From Chloroflexota bacterium (GTDB lineage Bacteria; Chloroflexota; Anaerolineae; Anaerolineales; Villigracilaceae): a stretch of 34,025 bases of DNA. Of the stretch, positions 30,397-34,025 are shown piece by piece. The translations under genes and the position numbers were made by a program. Position 1 is the first letter of the stretch. Every line of letters starts with the position of its first letter. The stretch is taken from assembly GCA_023459215.1 (NCBI GenBank), contig JAEWVF010000085.1:1-34025 (forward strand), in the 5' to 3' direction. The notes below the pieces were generated by a model, which worked only from the letters and a program-made list of their open reading frames with translations, was not told where the DNA came from and ran no database searches.

Positions 30397-31979
30397 TGGA
30401 CAACAAATTCAAGAAGTTCGCCCCGGCTGGCCTGGTGATTTCAGGCCTGGCCCTGGTTGCCATGGCAGGATTTTTCCTGACCAGCGCTTTGAGTCGGGCC
30501 GGTATCGTCACCCTGCCTGACGCTGAACTCGTCACCCGCGGGCTGTGGATCAGCGTCGCCCTGATCGTGCTCGGCCTGGCAGTAACGGGCCTGCTCGACC
30601 CGGAAGGAGTGCGCAAATTCTTCACCGGACGCCAGGTGCGCTACGGCAGCAACTCAATCATTATCCTGCTGGCCTTCCTGGGCGTCTTGTTCTTTGTCAA
30701 CGCGCTGGTGATGGAAAATCCCCAAACCTGGGATATGACCGAAGACCAACAGAACACCCTGGCCCCCGAAACAATCGCCATTCTCGAAACGCTCGAAAGC
30801 CCTGTCCTGGCGCGCGCTTATTACAGCAGCCAGTTATCCAACAGCAGCGCCAAGCAGCTTTTGGATAATTTCAAGCTCGCCAGCGGCGGCAATTTCAATT
30901 ATGAATTTATCAACCCGGAATTCAACCCGGTCCAGGCAGAGCAGGATAAAGTGGAGCGCGATGGCACGATTGTGTTGGTGATGGGTGAAAAGCGCGAAGT
31001 GGTTTCCTTCGCCGGCGAAAGGGATATTGCTTCGGCCCTGTTGCGGCTTACAAATCCGGGTGAGCGGGTTGTCTACTTCCTGACCGGTCACGGCGAATTG
31101 TCCATCGATACTGCATCCGAAACCGCCTATACCCTGGTCAAGCAATCCCTCGAATACAAAAACTATACTGTCGCCAACCTGAGCCTGCTAAGCGAGGGCG
31201 CTGTCCCTGAGAACGCGGCGGCGTTGGTGATTGCCGGCCCGCAGAAAGCGCTCAATGAAAGCGAAGTCGAAGCCTTACGCACTTATCTCGAAGCGGGCGG
31301 CGGCTTGATCGTGATGAAAGAACCTCCGCTGTCGGTTGAAGCAGCGCAAGCGGCAGACCCGCTCGAAACCCTGCTGGCGGAATGGGGCATCGCCTTCCAG
31401 GATGATTTTGTTGTCGATCCGAACGTCAACCCGGCCAGCATTGCCGTGGCCGATCCGAACACCTACACCAGTCACCCGATCACCCAGGGCCTGGCCAGTT
31501 ACTACACCGCCTTCCCGACCACCCGCTCGCTGACCACCCTGGGCGCGCCCGAGTCAGTCACGGTAACACCCCTGGCATTCACCAACAACAATGCCTGGGG
31601 CGAGACCGACTTCGCTTCCCTGAGCGAAAACAACCCAACCTTCGAAGAAGGCAGCGACAACAGCGGGCCGTTGACCCTGGTGATTGCCGCCGAAGACTGG
31701 ATGAAGAGCGCCCGCCTGGTTGTTTTCGGCGATTCTGAGCTGGCGGCGGACGCCATTTACCAGCAAGGCAACGGCGATATCGTCGTCAACGCGATTGACT
31801 GGGTTGCCGAACAGGATGAACAAATCAGCCTGACCCCGAAAGAAACCACCGAGCGTCAGTACAAACAGCCCGGAACCTTGGGCCTGATTGCCATCCTGCT
31901 GGGATCGCTGTGCGTTCTGCCCATCATTATCGCCGGAGCCGGCATCAGCACCTGGATGACGCGCCGCAAGCGAGGCTAG
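30396..31979 (+). CDS. GldG-family ABC-associated auxiliary protein
   Basis: 527 residues from ATG 30396, with GGAGG about 8 nt upstream; a GTG at 30387 is in frame but sits on the ribosome site. Three N-terminal membrane helices (about 10-35, 48-68 and 88-107) are followed by a large extracytoplasmic region and a final helix (about 497-520) ending in RRKRG. The soluble part contains NTLAPETIAILETLESPV, VVYFLTGHGELS and an LVVFGDSELAAD stretch, as in the GldG / PF09822-type proteins. It probably works with the ABC pair at the outer membrane face. Its exact role is unknown in any phylum outside gliding bacteria. Confidence 0.87.
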   Translation: MDNKFKKFAPAGLVISGLALVAMAGFFLTSALSRAGIVTLPDAELVTRGLWISVALIVLGLAVTGLLDPEGVRKFFTGRQVRYGSNSIIILLAFLGVLFFVNALVMENPQTWDMTEDQQNTLAPETIAILETLESPVLARAYYSSQLSNSSAKQLLDNFKLASGGNFNYEFINPEFNPVQAEQDKVERDGTIVLVMGEKREVVSFAGERDIASALLRLTNPGERVVYFLTGHGELSIDTASETAYTLVKQSLEYKNYTVANLSLLSEGAVPENAAALVIAGPQKALNESEVEALRTYLEAGGGLIVMKEPPLSVEAAQAADPLETLLAEWGIAFQDDFVVDPNVNPASIAVADPNTYTSHPITQGLASYYTAFPTTRSLTTLGAPESVTVTPLAFTNNNAWGETDFASLSENNPTFEEGSDNSGPLTLVIAAEDWMKSARLVVFGDSELAADAIYQQGNGDIVVNAIDWVAEQDEQISLTPKETTERQYKQPGTLGLIAILLGSLCVLPIIIAGAGISTWMTRRKRG

Positions 31980-31980
31980 G

Positions 31981-32580
31981 ATGCGCCGCTCAACCGTTAT
32001 TGTTGTGATTCTCTTCCTGCTCCTGGGTGGGCTGTACTGGTACACCCGCCAGGAGGGGAATTCCCTGGATACGATTCTGGCGGGGAACCCAACCCCCAGC
32101 AGCACCCCACCCGGCTACCTGGTTGAACCGTATATCAAATCGGTAACCTCCCTGACCGTCCGCAAGCCTGGCAGCCCACCCGTGACACTGACGCTGAACG
32201 GCGAAATTTGGCAAATGCAACTGGGAGATGAGACCGTATCCGCGCTCGACCAGGATGCAGCCAATTCAGTTGCCTTCAACATCCAGGATTTGCGCATTCT
32301 ATCCAGCGTAGAAGCAGCCGGTCAAACGCTCTCCGATTTCGGGCTGGATGCCGAAACAGCCACCGGGATCGAAGCCGAATTCAGCGATGGCAGTTCGATC
32401 AAAATCCTGGTCGGCAAAGCGACCGTAATCGGGAACGGGTATTACGCCATCACGCAAGAACAGCCGGATCGGATCCTGGTAATCAACAAATTAAGCCTGG
32501 ATTCGCTGCTGTCCCTGCCTGAAAACCCGCCTGTTTTAATAACCGACACTCTTGAAAGTACGCCTACACCCGAACAATAA
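31981..32580 (+). CDS. DUF4340-like membrane-anchored protein
   Basis: 199 residues. An N-terminal helix (about 3-22, IVVILFLLLGGLYWY) anchors a soluble domain. That domain has VTSLTVRKPGSPPVTLTLNG, then SDFGLDAETATGIEAEFSDG and ILVGKATVIGNGYYA, in keeping with DUF4340 proteins, which usually follow GldG-like genes. The start overlaps the upstream stop region (1-bp gap) and the last residues are Pro/Thr-rich. It completes the four-gene operon. Function unknown; it presumably forms part of the same envelope complex. Confidence 0.8.
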   Translation: MRRSTVIVVILFLLLGGLYWYTRQEGNSLDTILAGNPTPSSTPPGYLVEPYIKSVTSLTVRKPGSPPVTLTLNGEIWQMQLGDETVSALDQDAANSVAFNIQDLRILSSVEAAGQTLSDFGLDAETATGIEAEFSDGSSIKILVGKATVIGNGYYAITQEQPDRILVINKLSLDSLLSLPENPPVLITDTLESTPTPEQ

Positions 32581-32584
32581 GGAC

Positions 32585-32613
32585 TTGCAATACAGTCCAA
32601 AAAAGTGTATGCT
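32585..32613 (+). promoter_or_regulatory. Possible promoter of rpoD
   Basis: TTGCAA (32585-32590) and TATGCT (32608-32613) with a 17-bp spacer, each 4 of 6 to consensus. No terminator was seen after the DUF4340 gene, so read-through from the ABC operon may also supply rpoD mRNA. Confidence 0.5.
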
Positions 32614-32647
32614 GATTTAGACCTCACCGTAAGGATGATACAAAAGA

Positions 32648-33856
32648 ATGGAAGAACCCCTGCTGATTGTTGAAGAAGAGGAAGAATACTCCCCCATTGC
32701 GCGCCTGATCGAATTGGGCCGCCAGAAGTCTTATGTAACACTTGATGACATCTTGCACTTCTTTCCCGAAGCCGAACAAGATGTTGAGCAACTGGAAGAA
32801 GCCTTTGCCGCCCTGTTGAGCGCCGGCATCCCCTTTGTTGAAGATTCGATCACCACAGAACCCAGCGAAGATGAATTGATCCCAGCCGGCGAGTCCGATG
32901 CGGAAGCCGAGCCGGACCTGGCTATCGACGATTACCTCGCCAACATCGACACCGATGATACGATTGGTCTGTATCTCAAGGAAGTTAGCCGCGTACCGCT
33001 GCTGACCGCCGAAGAAGAAGTGGAACTGGCCCAGCGCATCGAAAACGGACGTACCGCCCGCGAGGAGCTGGCCAAGGGCATCTCGAACCCCAAACGACGC
33101 GCCGAACTGCGCGCCGACATCGAAGACGGCTGGGCCGCCCGCGAACATCTGATCACCGCCAACTCGCGTCTGGTGATCTCGGTAGCCAAGAAGTACATGG
33201 GCCGCGGTGTGCCCTTCCTTGACCTGATCCAGGAAGGCAATATCGGCCTGATTCGCGCCACCAAGAAATTCGATTATCGCCGCGGGCATAAGTTTTCGAC
33301 TTACGCCACCTGGTGGATTCGTCAGGCTGTCACCCGCGCCATCGCCGACCAGGGCCGCACCATCCGCGTGCCGGTTCACATGGGCGACCAGATTAACAAG
33401 TTGCTGCGCGTCCAGCACCAACTGACCCAGCGTCTGGGGCGCGACCCATCAGTGGAAGAGCTGGCCGATGCGCTCGAAGTGCCGCCCAAAAAGGTCGAGA
33501 ACATGATCCAGGTGGCGCGCCGCCCGCTTTCGCTGGAAACGCCCACTGACGATGAAGAAGATTCGGTGCTGGGCGATTTCATCGAAGACGACGAAGCTGC
33601 TCCGCCCGATGATACGGCCACTTACAACCTGCTGCGCGAACACCTGAGCGAAGTGCTCAACGGCCTGCCGCCGCGCGAAGTCCGCATTCTGCAACTGCGC
33701 TACGGCCTGCTCGACGGCCAGGCGTATACGCTGGAAGAAGTCGGGCGCAAGATGGGCGTAACCCGTGAGCGCGTCCGCCAGATTGAAGCCCAGGCCTTGA
33801 GCCGCCTGCGTCACCCCTCAATCCGGCGCAAACTGCGCGATTACTTGGGCGAGTAA
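32648..33856 (+). CDS. rpoD: RNA polymerase primary sigma factor
   Basis: 402 residues. An acidic N-terminal region 1.1 (about 1-95) is followed by region 1.2 (DDTIGLYLKEVSRVPLLTAEEEVELAQ). Region 2 has VISVAKKYMGRGVPFLDLIQ and KFSTYATWWIRQAVTRAIAD (the -10-recognition helix). Region 3 begins RTIRVPVHMGDQINKL, and region 4.2 is YTLEEVGRKMGVTRERVRQIEAQAL, which binds the -35. This complete set identifies a group-1 (SigA/RpoD) factor; the nonconserved insert between 1.2 and 2 is short, as in Gram-positive-type SigA. An AAGGA about 13 nt before the ATG is somewhat far. It is followed by a GC hairpin. The consensus -35/-10 pairs seen elsewhere in the window agree with such a factor. Confidence 0.96.
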   Translation: MEEPLLIVEEEEEYSPIARLIELGRQKSYVTLDDILHFFPEAEQDVEQLEEAFAALLSAGIPFVEDSITTEPSEDELIPAGESDAEAEPDLAIDDYLANIDTDDTIGLYLKEVSRVPLLTAEEEVELAQRIENGRTAREELAKGISNPKRRAELRADIEDGWAAREHLITANSRLVISVAKKYMGRGVPFLDLIQEGNIGLIRATKKFDYRRGHKFSTYATWWIRQAVTRAIADQGRTIRVPVHMGDQINKLLRVQHQLTQRLGRDPSVEELADALEVPPKKVENMIQVARRPLSLETPTDDEEDSVLGDFIEDDEAAPPDDTATYNLLREHLSEVLNGLPPREVRILQLRYGLLDGQAYTLEEVGRKMGVTRERVRQIEAQALSRLRHPSIRRKLRDYLGE

Positions 33857-33860
33857 ATTA

Positions 33861-33879
33861 CCGCCGCCAGAGGCGGCGG
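33861..33879 (+). terminator. GC-rich hairpin after rpoD
   Basis: CCGCCGCC (33861-33868), loop AGA, GGCGGCGG (33872-33879), then CTTTGGG. It begins 4 bp after the rpoD stop. The T-run is short. Confidence 0.65.
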
Positions 33880-33891
33880 CTTTGGGATAAT

Positions 33892-33906
33892 GCGCCTAGA
33901 AGGCGC
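33892..33906. other. Small hairpin, possibly the end of an IS200/IS605-type element
   Basis: GCGCC-TAGAA-GGCGC, a 5-bp stem with a 5-nt loop, 18 bp beyond the stop of the partial transposase gene. IS200/IS605 elements carry subterminal hairpins recognised by TnpA instead of inverted terminal repeats, so this could be the right-end hairpin. A plain secondary rpoD terminator is the alternative. Confidence 0.4.
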
Positions 33907-33923
33907 GCTCTTGCTGGCGTCTC

Positions 33924-34025
33924 TTAATCGAATAACTTCCCTTGCACTGCTTCGACTTGCTTTTCTTGTTTCTCCTGCCACTGGACATATTTCCTAATCT
34001 TTTCTTCGTCCAGTCCAATTGTACT
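33924..34025 (-). CDS. IS200/IS605-family transposase TnpA, C-terminal fragment (cut by window edge)
   Basis: The last 33 codons of a minus-strand gene are visible: STIGLDEEKIRKYVQWQEKQ, then EKQVEAVQGKLFD and TAA. This resembles the C-terminal end of IS200-type Y1 transposases, where a (S)TVGL(D/N)E..I..YI..QE pattern follows the catalytic helix. Catalytic His and Tyr residues lie outside the window. The enzyme would move the element as single-stranded DNA. Identification rests on this short tail only, so it is probable but not certain. Convergent with rpoD. Confidence 0.65.
   Translation of the reverse strand, partial: STIGLDEEKIRKYVQWQEKQEKQVEAVQGKLFD

Overview
The window looks like a chromosomal segment of a Chloroflexota bacterium, most likely class Anaerolineae. 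The evidence is moderately high GC (about 57% by eye), the mix of families (two DUF4491-like membrane proteins, a PadR regulator with a 'YP..H..EFG' membrane partner, an NB-ARC/TPR regulator, a Gld-type ABC operon ending in a DUF4340-like protein, a K+-independent H+-pyrophosphatase) and many dispersed palindromic repeats of the kind common in these genomes. The assignment is inference. No rRNA, tRNA or CRISPR array was seen.

Layout. 1-1.9 kb: two GH18 chitinase-type genes on the minus strand. The first is cut by the window edge; the second is secreted, with two chitin-binding modules. 2.1-4.7 kb: a divergent NB-ARC/TPR regulator. The shared intergenic region has three heptamers on an 11-bp period. 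4.7-7.3 kb (minus): a Crp/Fnr-type regulator, an MBL-fold hydrolase directly upstream of it, and a Cof-type HAD phosphatase. 7.3-8.9 kb: an AT-rich insert carrying a secreted protein and a membrane protein, whose apparent promoter has an 11-G run in its -35/-10 spacer. 8.9-11.7 kb: a GNAT-TPR fusion, a SpoU methyltransferase with a zinc ribbon, and two DUF4491-like membrane proteins. 11.9-14.7 kb: protoporphyrinogen oxidase and a PucC-family transporter, separated by a cloverleaf-like repeat. 14.8-16.5 kb: padR and its membrane partner behind a perfect 42-bp palindrome. 16.6-21.3 kb (minus): a lipoprotein glycoside hydrolase with a LacI-type operator, and a fused FAD/Fe-S oxidase whose reading frame contains several dispersed repeat copies. 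21.3-23.3 kb (minus): phosphoglycerate mutase and a sugar-ABC ATPase. 23.4-28.4 kb: mutS and, convergent to it, hppA. 28.6-33.9 kb: a four-gene ABC/Gld-like operon, then the primary sigma factor. The end of an IS200/IS605-type transposase runs off the right edge.

How the genes fit together. Chitinases, the lipoprotein glycosidase, the MsmK/UgpC-type ATPase, phosphoglycerate mutase and H+-PPase suggest a carbohydrate-degrading heterotroph. mutS, rpoD, hppA and gpmA are core housekeeping genes. The most unusual features are the poly-G promoter at 7467-7496, the translated dispersed repeats in the FAD/Fe-S oxidase, the SARP-like repeat array at 1982-2010 and the PadR palindrome at 14764-14805.
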